From: Pseudomonas izuensis
GTDB taxonomy: Bacteria; Pseudomonadota; Gammaproteobacteria; Pseudomonadales; Pseudomonadaceae
Direction: 5' to 3'
Length of the DNA stretch: 64,000 nucleotides
Assembly: GCF_009861505.1 (NCBI RefSeq)
Contig: NZ_WTFT01000006.1
Coordinates: forward strand, 62,001 to 126,000
Position numbers and translations under genes: made by a program. The notes under the pieces are model-generated. The model was not told the origin of the DNA. It saw only the letters and a program-made list of their open reading frames with translations, and searched no databases. Of the stretch, positions 8,379 through 16,267 are shown piece by piece (the first letter of the stretch is position 1; each line of letters opens with the position of its first letter).

Positions 8379-8770
8379 AGGTGCCCGAAATGAGCCCAAA
8401 CCTCGAGCATTTGCTCTGCAAACCCAACCTGTCACTATTCCCGAATGCCACGTTTATCAATGATCACTTTTTTTGGGGGTTTGAGTGCGGTGACGGTTGG
8501 TTCGACATCCTGAGTCATGCATTTTCCCTCGTTTCAGCCCGTACAGACTCTCACCCTGGCTGTGGCGAGGTGGCCGTGGAGGAGGTGAAGGAAAAGTTTG
8601 GCGGATTGAGGATCTACTACCGCGGAGGGGATGATTATGTTGAAGGCGTTTTCAGTCTGGCGGAATCGGCTTCCATCCACATCTGCGTCATCTGCGGTAA
8701 TCGCGTCTCGGATCGGCGAGTGCATTTCCACCATCCACGATGTGAATCCATTACGGAAGCTGAGCAATGA
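8363..8770 (+). CDS. Hypothetical protein with CxxC zinc-site-like end
   Basis: 135 aa. The start is supported by AGGGA 8 nt upstream. The core reads CGDGWFDIL, then VKEKFGGLRIYYRGG, then CVICG plus a later HHPRC. This matches a small family I have seen without assigned function in phage and accessory loci, where the C-terminal Cys/His set probably binds zinc. It is the second gene of the three-gene operon and overlaps both neighbours (16 nt upstream, ATGA downstream). Function unknown. Confidence 0.6.
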   Translation: MVSRLKVPEMSPNLEHLLCKPNLSLFPNATFINDHFFWGFECGDGWFDILSHAFSLVSARTDSHPGCGEVAVEEVKEKFGGLRIYYRGGDDYVEGVFSLAESASIHICVICGNRVSDRRVHFHHPRCESITEAEQ

Positions 8771-9243
8771 AATACAGCATGGCCAACCGCGATGGGTTGA
8801 TTGAAGTCCTGCACAGGGCGCTTAAATGCGGCGATTCGCTGATTGACCTGGACGAGGTTCGAAGCTACGTCTCGTCACCGCGACTATTCGATATCACCGT
8901 TAGGAATCTGGAGGATTCGCTGGATTGCGTAGGCGACACATTCTTGGATCAACGCACAATGCTTGCGGATTGGCCGCAGCGGACATATGGCGTTTCTTTG
9001 GAACGCTGGAGGGCAATGTCGTCCAGCGCTCAGCTCATTGACGATTTTCACCACAACGATACGAGTGTTGCAAAGATCCAGGTGTGGTCGTTCGACCCTT
9101 CGAGCGTTGAGGAGGAGCGGCTTCGACTTGCTGTGGCGTTGTCATACACCACGGCTGAATTTCGCGCGGAATCCAGGATCATTGGTGCGTTAAACGATGT
9201 GCTCAACGACCTCGGATTTTACGTCGATGGCGATCGCTACTAA
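8767..9243 (+). CDS. Hypothetical protein, third gene of XRE-controlled operon
   Basis: 158 aa. The ATG overlaps the previous stop as ATGA (8767-8770), and GGAA lies about 9 nt upstream. The protein is soluble and acidic with alternating helices (NRDGLIEVLHRALKCGDSLI; EEERLRLAVALSYTTAEFRA). No known fold was recognised. Tight coupling with the two upstream genes says the three products are needed together. Confidence 0.6.
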   Translation: MKYSMANRDGLIEVLHRALKCGDSLIDLDEVRSYVSSPRLFDITVRNLEDSLDCVGDTFLDQRTMLADWPQRTYGVSLERWRAMSSSAQLIDDFHHNDTSVAKIQVWSFDPSSVEEERLRLAVALSYTTAEFRAESRIIGALNDVLNDLGFYVDGDRY

Positions 9244-9411
9244 CCGCATTTTTATGAGTAGGGCGAGGAGTGCAGAGCCAAACGGCAGGTTTATGTTTCG
9301 ACCTTTGCGTGCCGTTTCACCCAAATCGATTGAGTTAAACAAGACTGCAAATACGCCGTCATCTATGCAGTACTGTCGCAGCTCGGAAGACCTCAGGCCT
9401 TGGCTTCGGCG

Positions 9412-9717
9412 CTAGACTAAGGCTGCCAAGTATCTATCAAGCTTGGCTTTCCCTTCTTCGCTCAACCGAAAGTAACGCTGCAAAAGATCGGCCTCAGCAT
9501 CCTCGACGGCGTAAAAATAAGCCGCAGGCAAGTTCAATTCTGCCGCTAGGCGCTCGACTAACTCGGGGTCTGGCATGCGCTTGCCCAGCTCGTAGCGATT
9601 CATCCGCGTGCTCGCAGATGCTGGCTCTAGCCCGATTCGTATGCCCAGCTCTTCCTGTGAAAGATCGGCGCACAGCCTTGCGTGCTTGAGTCTTATAGAA
9701 AGTGTGCTCGTCCGCAT
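9412..9717 (-). CDS. XRE-family regulator
   Basis: 101 aa with an N-terminal lambda-repressor HTH (LKHARLCADLSQEELGIRIG, then MNRYELGKRMPDPELVERLA) and a short C-terminal helical tail. Start ATG 9717 has GAAG about 6 nt upstream. The sequence ASASTRMNRYELG is typical of small prophage/plasmid-type repressors. A short dyad (9772-9788) 55 bp upstream is a likely self-operator and could also govern the lipoprotein gene at 9869. Confidence 0.75.
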   Translation of the reverse strand: MRTSTLSIRLKHARLCADLSQEELGIRIGLEPASASTRMNRYELGKRMPDPELVERLAAELNLPAAYFYAVEDAEADLLQRYFRLSEEGKAKLDRYLAALV

Positions 9718-9771
9718 GACGTCTTCTAGGTTTGGAAGGCTGTCATCGTGCTATTTTCGTCTTTTACAAAT

Positions 9772-9788
9772 ACTACCGTTTTGGTAGT
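9772..9788. promoter_or_regulatory. Short dyad upstream of XRE gene, candidate operator
   Basis: ACTACC, five bases (GTTTT), then GGTAGT. It lies between the divergent XRE gene (9717) and lipoprotein gene (9869) and suits binding by the HTH repressor. Confidence 0.5.
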
Positions 9789-9868
9789 TTGCGGCATGGG
9801 ATTAGCAATCCCCCTTTGATCAGCCATAGACGGCTGATTTGCGTTAGAAAACAATCAGGAGCAATGGC

Positions 9869-10795
9869 ATGAAAATGGGATCGACCTCCGTTCAGCGAGG
9901 TCTTGTGATGGCTGCGGCTGTTCTTGCCGGCTGTATCGGATTAGGCGGCTGTGGGGAGGAGGGGGATAAGGTCGGTGTCACAAATGAGTCAACAAAAACC
10001 AACTCTCTCACGGATCAAAAGACTGCAAATGATGCCGTATTCAAACAAATCGAAGATGAAAACAAGCCTCAGAGTGTGAGCTTTTCAGATCCTGGTTTAG
10101 GTGATGCGCGCGAATACCTAGACATGAGAAGCCCTTTACTCGCCTTCAATTTGTACAACGCAAGGCGTAATTGGGAGGAAAGTGCAGCGGACATCGCCGA
10201 TTCAGTTGGAGATGCATTCAATGCCCGTAAGGCAAACCCCGAGCTGTCTCGACTAGGAACCGAACGACTTACTAGTGGTGATAATTTCAAGAAAAAGGAT
10301 CTAGCAGAAAAAATCAACGCACTAGCCCTAGCGGAGGCTGGCAAAGTTAAAGAGAGGCCCTTGGTAAAATTCACGTCAGATGAATGGGTGCCCGTCACCT
10401 TGACTAATTACGACAGTGAGAAGAAAGGTTTTTCGGTCGATAACTGCCTGTTCTCGGACAAGCTTAGCTATACGGACGATGAGAGCCGCAACTCCACCAC
10501 ATTGGAGCAAGCACCGAAGCTACGTTGCTATCTAAATCCCGGTCCAGTGCCGTATTACATTGGATTCACCGGTGGCTCCCAGGTCTTCTTCGAAGTTAAG
10601 GACGAGGCTAAAGCACGCCAAATTGAAGCGCTACGCCAGAACGTCAAAATCGATGTCTATGGATATGTGCAGTCCGTGGAGCGCGAGCGTTTGGGCGGGA
10701 ATCTGGGGTCGCAAAGGTGGGTACTGATTGCGCCGCAACGCATTGACGTCATCGACGCTGCAAGTGGAAACGTGCTTTTAACAAAAACGATTTGA
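9869..10795 (+). CDS. Putative lipoprotein
   Basis: 308 aa. The start has AGGAG 7-8 nt upstream. The N-terminus is a lipoprotein signal: basic start, hydrophobic stretch (LVMAAAVLAGCIGLGG) and lipobox ending at Cys28 (GLGGC) or Cys22 (VLAGC). The mature part has a helical N-terminal half and a C-terminal half with strands resembling an OB-like fold (VKIDVYGYVQSVERERLGGN; WVLIAPQRIDVID). After export it should be lipid-anchored in the envelope. Its stop overlaps a possible TTG start of the next gene, so the two form an operon. Confidence 0.7.
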   Translation: MKMGSTSVQRGLVMAAAVLAGCIGLGGCGEEGDKVGVTNESTKTNSLTDQKTANDAVFKQIEDENKPQSVSFSDPGLGDAREYLDMRSPLLAFNLYNARRNWEESAADIADSVGDAFNARKANPELSRLGTERLTSGDNFKKKDLAEKINALALAEAGKVKERPLVKFTSDEWVPVTLTNYDSEKKGFSVDNCLFSDKLSYTDDESRNSTTLEQAPKLRCYLNPGPVPYYIGFTGGSQVFFEVKDEAKARQIEALRQNVKIDVYGYVQSVERERLGGNLGSQRWVLIAPQRIDVIDAASGNVLLTKTI

Positions 10796-11271
10796 AGCAC
10801 TCGGTGCATGAGTTGGGGGAGGGGATTTTGAGTATTTTGATTGTAGACGGCGTGATCGAAGAAATTGGCTATGGCTCGTACTCGGAGGGGGAGAGAACGC
10901 TGTCATTCATCAAGGTGAATGGCACGCGCGTGAAGAATGTTGTGTGCGATGATTTTATGAGGTCCTTTCTTAAGGTAGGGCGTCAGGTCAAGCTATCAAT
11001 GGTGCGAAGCATACTGGGGAACCACACCTTATACTCGGCGCAGCTCGCGGATGGGGAAGTGGTGAGGCTTTCCGCGGTTAAACCAGTAGCCATGACAATT
11101 GCATTGAGTGTCGTAGTCATGCTGTTGTTGAGCCCGCTTTTCATCGGGGTATTGAAGGCAACTCACTCCATTGGATTGTCGCTTTGCATCTTGGCGCTGA
11201 TGGGTGGTGGCGTGGCTTATCTCATTCTGCGACGTCACTTCAAGGCACGACGTGTTTTTGATCAAGCGTGA
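10792..11271 (+). CDS. Membrane protein paired with the lipoprotein
   Basis: Up to 159 aa. The first TTG overlaps the preceding stop (TTGA). A second TTG at 10828 has GGGGAGGG just upstream and may be the real start. Residues 1-95 form a beta-rich soluble domain. Two membrane helices follow (MTIALSVVVMLLLSPLFIGV and LSLCILALMGGGVAYLI), then a basic tail. Family not recognised. Coupling with the lipoprotein suggests a shared envelope role. Confidence 0.55.
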   Translation: MKHSVHELGEGILSILIVDGVIEEIGYGSYSEGERTLSFIKVNGTRVKNVVCDDFMRSFLKVGRQVKLSMVRSILGNHTLYSAQLADGEVVRLSAVKPVAMTIALSVVVMLLLSPLFIGVLKATHSIGLSLCILALMGGGVAYLILRRHFKARRVFDQA

Positions 11272-11640
11272 CGCCACGGGGTAATAAAACGCAAAATTGG
11301 TGTCAGTGCATGCCACTGATGCCTTACCTAGTTATCTCCTCCGAAGGGGCCCAGGCTAGAGGGGATTAGGTTGCGATGAGTTTTTATTCGAATGTCCAGG
11401 GCAAATTTATCAGCAGGTGAAAAACTATACTGAACAGCAAGCGTTGTTCTAGTATCTGGTCAGGATTAACTACTACCAGCAGCGACGCAGTCAGCGCTAA
11501 GCCGATGCTTCTCTAATGTCCGAGGCTAAACTTTTCGTACTGGGGAATAAAAATTGAGTCGCGCTGCTCTTAGCGCAGTCTCTATTGCAGGCGACAACCG
11601 CACTCAACAGAACGTTTTTTCACCAGCATAGGGTTCTCCC
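11272..11640. other. AT-rich gap upstream of the mvaT-like gene
   Basis: No gene seen. The length and AT content suit a self-regulated xenogeneic-silencer promoter, but no -35/-10 pair stands out. Confidence 0.35.
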
Positions 11641-12006
11641 ATGTCACGTCTCGCCGAATACCGAAAGCTCGAGCTTCAACTAGCTTCGCAGACAGCCGCA
11701 CTGGAAAACATGAAAAAGGATGCCGGCCTTCAGAAAGAAATGGAGTTCGAAACCAAGCTTCGCAAGCTACTCAGCGAGTATGGGCGGAGCTTGCCAGACG
11801 TCATCGCATTGCTCGACCCTCAGGCTGGTCGCCGCAAAGGAGCTGCTGCACCGTCGCGCGCAACGCGTCGGCCGCGGGAAGTCAAAGTTTATAAGCATCC
11901 TGAAACTGGTGAGACGGTTGAAACCAAAGGCGGCAACCATCGTTTGCTCAAACAATGGAAGCTTAAGCACGGCGCCGAAAAGGTTGAGACCTGGCGCACC
12001 AAATAA
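11641..12006 (+). CDS. MvaT/MvaU-family H-NS-like silencer paralogue
   Basis: 121 aa. The N-terminal half is a coiled-coil oligomerisation helix (YRKLELQLASQTAALENMKK). The C-terminal DNA-binding part reads TKGGNHRLLKQWKLKHG, the Gly-Gly-Asn loop plus basic residues that MvaT-family proteins insert into the minor groove of AT-rich DNA. In Pseudomonas these proteins silence acquired genes and cooperate as MvaT/MvaU hetero-oligomers. This copy sits in an AT-rich accessory region, so it is likely an extra, element-borne member that keeps the host silencing balance. A strong terminator follows. Confidence 0.88.
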   Translation: MSRLAEYRKLELQLASQTAALENMKKDAGLQKEMEFETKLRKLLSEYGRSLPDVIALLDPQAGRRKGAAAPSRATRRPREVKVYKHPETGETVETKGGNHRLLKQWKLKHGAEKVETWRTK

Positions 12007-12017
12007 ATTTAGTCTCA

Positions 12018-12045
12018 CGACAAAGGCCCTTAGGGGCCTTTGTCG
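12018..12045 (+). terminator. Intrinsic terminator of the mvaT-like gene
   Basis: CGACAAAGGCCC (12018-12029) pairs perfectly with GGGCCTTTGTCG (12034-12045) across a TTAG loop, followed by TTTC. It lies 12 nt after the stop codon. Confidence 0.8.
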
Positions 12046-12193
12046 TTTCAGCCATGCTGGTACGTTTTGAAAGGTGCTTGCTCGACGTCGAAGGGGACCC
12101 TGAGAGGGGGCGTGACGGTCTTGCTGCTGTCGGTTGCCCCCACCTCGAGATAAATGTGTACGATCCGCTGTAATCACCCGTTCGAGATTTACG

Positions 12194-13465
12194 ATGACCG
12201 CAGAACAAGCATTCAAGTACGAAGTTGCACTCTCGTTTGCTGGTGAGCAACGGGGCTATGTCGAGCGCGTGGCTCGGTCATTGAAAGGTTTCGGGGTGAG
12301 TTGCTTCTTTGACACTGATGAAGCCGTCCTTCTGTGGGGAACGGATGGCATCGTGTCACTAGATGGCATTTACGGTACCGATGCCCGCTACGTGGTTATG
12401 TTCGTCTCCAATGAGTACGTCGCCAAACCCTGGTGCAAGGTTGAACGCAGTGCGGCCTTGGCCTCGCGCCTCGAACGCAACGATGACACCGTGCTCCAAG
12501 TGGTTTTCGATCGTGTAAAAGTCCCCGGCATGCCGCTGAGCGAAATTTACGTCGAGGCTAAAAACTATGAACCCGAGCAGCTTGCCTTGCTGATATGCAA
12601 GAAGCTGGGTGTCGACTTGTCTACGCAGAAGGCGAGTGTTGTAGCGCCGCCATTCAGCCCAGAAGACACGAACACTGTGCGGTTCGGCTATGGCAGCTTT
12701 GGCGGTCGGTTCACTATCGGTGCTGGGGATTGGAGTTTCGAACTGCACTTCAGCAGAGCGGGCAGCGAGTCGATCCATATTTACAACGACACCCCAACCG
12801 TCCGGGGAATAGCCTTCGCTCCTGGTGCTTGGGAGTGCTCAGACGTGACTGCTGCGGCCTCATTAGATTTCTCATCACCCAACCTCAGCCCCCACATCGG
12901 TGCGTTGTGTGTCGTGCAAAGTCACCTAGGGTTTTATGCCCTAGTGAGAATTGAGTACGTGGCAGACCAGTCCCGAGGTACCGAAATCGACGAGCTGATT
13001 TTCAGCTATCGGATTTTGCGTGACCGTAGTGATGATTTCAGCAAGGTGTTGCCGTTCCACCCCCTCGCACCCAGCATTGCGCTCGATTTTGATGTGGCCC
13101 ACGGGACACTGAGCATTCACAACACTTCCAAAGAGCCCATTAAGTGGTATCTGACAGCAACTGACACCTCGGGTTTTCCTCCTCCGCCGAACACCACCTA
13201 TCGTGAGCAGGACGCAGTCACGATAGCTGGAGGCAAATGGATGTCGGCATTGAACTGTGAATTTGAAATGAAGCCTATGCCTGCACGGTCAGTCCGAGTC
13301 AACGACCTTCACATGGACATCTACGTCTCAAACAGCATCGACGAGTACTACAGAATTCGATTTATTTTGAAGATGACCTGTAGGGGCAAAGCTAACGGCG
13401 AAGCAGTACTGGTCAGTGTTGTGAGCAGGTTAGAAGCGGCTGATGCGCTGGATCCTGGTGCATAG
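12194..13465 (+). CDS. TIR-domain protein with large uncharacterised C-terminal domain
   Basis: 423 aa from ATG 12194; an upstream in-frame ATG at 12134 adds low-quality residues. Residues 8-140 are a bacterial TIR domain: YEVALSFAGEQRGYVERVA (strand A and BB-like loop), VVMFVSNEYVAKPW and the W-x3-E helix (PWCKVERSAA) with candidate catalytic Glu84. TIR domains of this type hydrolyse or cyclise NAD+ in antiviral signalling. Residues 155-423 are rich in beta strands and aromatics (FGGRFTIGAGDWSFELHFS; ALVRIEYVADQSRG) and match nothing I can name; they may sense a trigger or bind a ligand. It is monocistronic and begins a cluster of TIR and related genes. Confidence 0.75.
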   Translation: MTAEQAFKYEVALSFAGEQRGYVERVARSLKGFGVSCFFDTDEAVLLWGTDGIVSLDGIYGTDARYVVMFVSNEYVAKPWCKVERSAALASRLERNDDTVLQVVFDRVKVPGMPLSEIYVEAKNYEPEQLALLICKKLGVDLSTQKASVVAPPFSPEDTNTVRFGYGSFGGRFTIGAGDWSFELHFSRAGSESIHIYNDTPTVRGIAFAPGAWECSDVTAAASLDFSSPNLSPHIGALCVVQSHLGFYALVRIEYVADQSRGTEIDELIFSYRILRDRSDDFSKVLPFHPLAPSIALDFDVAHGTLSIHNTSKEPIKWYLTATDTSGFPPPPNTTYREQDAVTIAGGKWMSALNCEFEMKPMPARSVRVNDLHMDIYVSNSIDEYYRIRFILKMTCRGKANGEAVLVSVVSRLEAADALDPGA

Positions 13466-13883
13466 CTGCCAGCTTGGGCAAACGCCATCATTTGAAGCAA
13501 GCGCTGGCATTTCAGGTGCTCTGCATTTCACAACAGCCTGGCAAACTTATCTCTTGACTCAGGATAGTCTCAGTAACGAAAGTTTTTCTCAAAAAAACGA
13601 CTAATCATGCATGGTAGGTGTTGATTTCGCGCTGTTATCTGTCATTGTCGCATTACGGGCGTCATGCTTGACTTCAAAGTTACTGCGCATGACTACCCTC
13701 AGTTTTTCGGGTCTATCTGCAATTTAATTATTACATGCGCTCCTTGCTGCGGATTATTCGTGTCTGTTTCATTGAAACAGCTGCGTGAGAATCTGTGCAT
13801 GGTGATTAGGTGTGGCTGTCGGGCGTTTTGTTCGGTTAACGTGATCCTGTCCAATAAAATTACAATCAAAGGGAAGTGTATCA
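13466..13883. other. Gap between two TIR genes
   Basis: AT-rich with TTGACT at about 13553. Short frames on both strands are Cys-rich or lack ribosome sites. The end holds GGGAAG, the ribosome site for 13884. It probably contains the promoter of the TIR-like/TPR gene pair. Confidence 0.4.
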
Positions 13884-14300
13884 ATGGCTAAGCACAAGGT
13901 TTTTATCAGCTACGACCACTCGGAAGACGTTCTCTACAAGCGTTTACTGCAAGCTTGGGATGCCAACAAAGATTTCGATTTCGCGTTTGATAGTCGCGGC
14001 CCGGACGTAGCTATTAACAGCAGCAATGCGGGGGTAGTCAAAACCGCGCTAACCAAAATGATGATGGAAGCGACCCACATCTTGGTGCTCGTCGGGGAAA
14101 AAAGTCATGAGAGTGACTGGATGAAGTGGGAAATCGAAAGGGCTAAACAAAGTGACGTCAGACTCAAAATCGCGGCAATCAAGCTTGCTCAAGATAATAA
14201 GTCGCCGGCAGGTTTGTTGAATGTTGGGACCTCTTGGGCTACCAGTTTCACCAGGGATCGAATCGTGGACGCATTAAACAATGCGAAAATTGGTTATTAA
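13884..14300 (+). CDS. ThsB-like TIR protein (DUF1863-type)
   Basis: 138 aa, essentially one domain. It opens HKVFISYDHSEDVLYKRLL, has a central strand THILVLVGEKS and a conserved Trp/Glu helix (DWMKWEIERAKQ, Glu83 or Glu85 a candidate active residue), then a strand and a final helix. This is the layout of the MTH538-type TIR-like family that includes ThsB of Thoeris, which makes a cyclic ADP-ribose-type signal after phage sensing. No ThsA (SIR2/SLOG) gene is next to it. The next gene, 149 nt downstream, encodes a deoxyribosyltransferase-like/TPR protein that could be its effector or partner. Confidence 0.75.
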   Translation: MAKHKVFISYDHSEDVLYKRLLQAWDANKDFDFAFDSRGPDVAINSSNAGVVKTALTKMMMEATHILVLVGEKSHESDWMKWEIERAKQSDVRLKIAAIKLAQDNKSPAGLLNVGTSWATSFTRDRIVDALNNAKIGY

Positions 14301-14449
14301 GGCTATTGCCCCGTTATCAAAGCAGCGTTGAACTGAGGTGTTTCTAATTAACGCCATTCAGACGCGCTGGACCTAACCCCCTCCTGGATTATTTCGAAGT
14401 GCCTTTGGCGCTTCGGGATTTTCTATGCTTCCGGTTTAAGAGTGTTGAC

Positions 14450-15724
14450 ATGCCTGGTACAGATTTACCTGATGATTCTGAGAATATGAAAGTATGTTTC
14501 GTCATTATGGGATTCGGGAAGAAAACCGATTTCGAATCAGGCCGTACCTTGGACCTGGATGCAACCTACGAGTCGATTATTCAGCCTGCTGTAGCCGCTC
14601 AAAACATGCGGTGCATCCGTGCAGATGAAATCGTGCACTCGGGGATAATTGATACACAAATGTACGAGATGCTGCTTCGTGCGGATCTCGTCATTGCAGA
14701 TATATCCACGGGTAACGTCAACGCCGTGTACGAGCTGGGCGTCCGGCACGCTTTGCGGCCGAATTCGACCATCATAATGGTCGAGGATGAAGGGCGACTG
14801 TATTTTGACCTTAACCACGTCAGCACCTTCCGCTACAACCACATTGGATTTGATATCGCGGCAAGAGAGGCGAGGAGGGCCAGTGCTGCGCTGGGAGACC
14901 TAATTGCTGCTGTAATGCTCTCGACGCAGCCCGATAGCCCTGTTTACACCTTCTTGCCTCGCCTCCAGCGTCCTCGCCTGACCGACGAGCAGTACGCTGA
15001 CTTATTGGATGACGCAGAAGCCGCGCAAACTCGACTCGCAGGCCTGATGCATAGGGCTCAGATGTTTTCTGATCAGAGTCGCCATGGAGATGCTAAAGAG
15101 ACACTGAAGCTCGCAGCCATTATGAAACCGGGAGAGCCCTTTATTCTCCAGCAACTGGCGCTTGCTACCTACAAAGCGCAGCTTCCGACTTTATCAGTCG
15201 CATTGTTTGAAGCGATGGATGTGTTGGCGGCTCTGTCGCCTGACAGTTCCAATGATCCAGAAACGCTGGGGATTGCTGGTGCGATCTGCAAACGGCTTTG
15301 GCTGGAGCTAGGTGAAAGACACTATCTTGATTTGGCCATCAAGCATTACGGCAGAGGGTATGAGGTCCGCCGCGATTACTACAACGGAGAGAACCTGGCG
15401 CTCTGCTACGAATACCGCGGTGAAAAACAGTCAGACGCGGACGAAATGAAGTTCGATTTCATGTCAGCGCGCAAAGTTCGGGCCTCAGTCGTTGAGGGAT
15501 TGGAGCTTATCCTCGCAGAAAGCGATTCTGTCGATCGATCAGACATAAAGTGGGTATACGCCACCCTCTCAAATTGCTATCTGGCGCTAGGTCACGCGAA
15601 GGAGGCCATCGCTTACGAGGCTGAATTCATGATCAACATGTCAATCCAATGGATGATTGAGACCTTCCAGTTAGGAAAGAGTGAAATCATCAACCTGGAT
15701 ACCCGTAGACAACAAAACGCTTAG
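14450..15724 (+). CDS. Nucleoside-deoxyribosyltransferase-like domain fused to a TPR/TRAF-binding-like tail
   Basis: 424 aa from ATG 14450 (AAGAG 7 nt upstream), preferred over GTG 14399. Residues 14-150 form a Rossmann-like domain: VCFVIMGFGKKTD, RADEIVHSGIID, ADLVIADISTGNVNAVYELG, where Asp84 and Glu95 occupy positions used by nucleoside 2-deoxyribosyltransferases and TIR relatives to attack N-glycosidic bonds. Residues 180-424 are alpha-helical repeats (TPR-like; the type annotated as MAP3K TRAFs-binding domain in bacteria). The domain pair is known from conflict-system gene clusters. It is separated by 149 nt from the ThsB-like gene and probably cotranscribed with it. An enzymatic or nucleotide-ligand role is inferred, not shown. 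Confidence 0.7.
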   Translation: MPGTDLPDDSENMKVCFVIMGFGKKTDFESGRTLDLDATYESIIQPAVAAQNMRCIRADEIVHSGIIDTQMYEMLLRADLVIADISTGNVNAVYELGVRHALRPNSTIIMVEDEGRLYFDLNHVSTFRYNHIGFDIAAREARRASAALGDLIAAVMLSTQPDSPVYTFLPRLQRPRLTDEQYADLLDDAEAAQTRLAGLMHRAQMFSDQSRHGDAKETLKLAAIMKPGEPFILQQLALATYKAQLPTLSVALFEAMDVLAALSPDSSNDPETLGIAGAICKRLWLELGERHYLDLAIKHYGRGYEVRRDYYNGENLALCYEYRGEKQSDADEMKFDFMSARKVRASVVEGLELILAESDSVDRSDIKWVYATLSNCYLALGHAKEAIAYEAEFMINMSIQWMIETFQLGKSEIINLDTRRQQNA

Positions 15725-15786
15725 TCTTTTGTGCGGTACAGATTACTCGGAAGAAAGCGACACTGATGGTGTAAAAGAAATTTCGT

Positions 15787-16256
15787 ATGGAGACTCGGAA
15801 AGTCATTGTTGGCTTCACCAACAGTGACGTTCGCATGATTGGGATTATGCTCGGCTGGAGCGATGCAGAGTACGCGGATGTAAGCTTTTCGAACTGCAAG
15901 CTCACTGACGCGCTAGACCCAGAAGATGAAGGACAGATCAAACAAAAATGCAGGGAGCACCTCACGCTGCGGATACATTTGTGATCCTGATCGGAAAAGA
16001 TACTCGCTACAAACATGAATAAGTCTGCTGGGAACTTGAGGTAGCCATCGAAAAAGGTTGTCGCATCATTGCGGTCAATCTAGATAATACAAGAACCATG
16101 GTAAAGCATACGTGCCCATCGTTACTCATCAGCGCAGGGGCGATTTTCGTACCTTTTTCAGCCAAAATTGTTTTATATGCGATCGAAAATTTCTCAAAAA
16201 TGTCTACCAAGAACTACTACTATGGCGACGATATTTACAAAAAACTGGGTTATTAG
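15787..16256 (+). pseudogene. ThsB-like TIR gene broken by a frameshift and a stop
   Basis: The first frame gives VIVGFTNSDVRMIGIMLGW and continues to about IKQKCREHL, then leaves homology and stops at 15984. From about 15960, the frame one base earlier resumes with HAADTFVILIGKDTRYKHE, hits TAA at 16020-16022 exactly where the family has a residue before CWELE, and continues VCWELEVAIEKGCRIIAVNL to a tail ending KKLGY and TAG at 16254-16256. A one-base deletion plus one substitution explains both lesions. The intact protein would be about 155 aa. The downstream SLATT gene starts 11 nt after its end, so they were a two-gene operon. Confidence 0.8.
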
Positions 16257-16267
16257 GGAGTAGCGTC

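Noticed and set aside
12134-12193. Longer start for the TIR protein
   Set aside because: The extra 20 residues are Arg/Ser-rich and unlike TIR N-termini; ATG 12194 directly precedes the domain.
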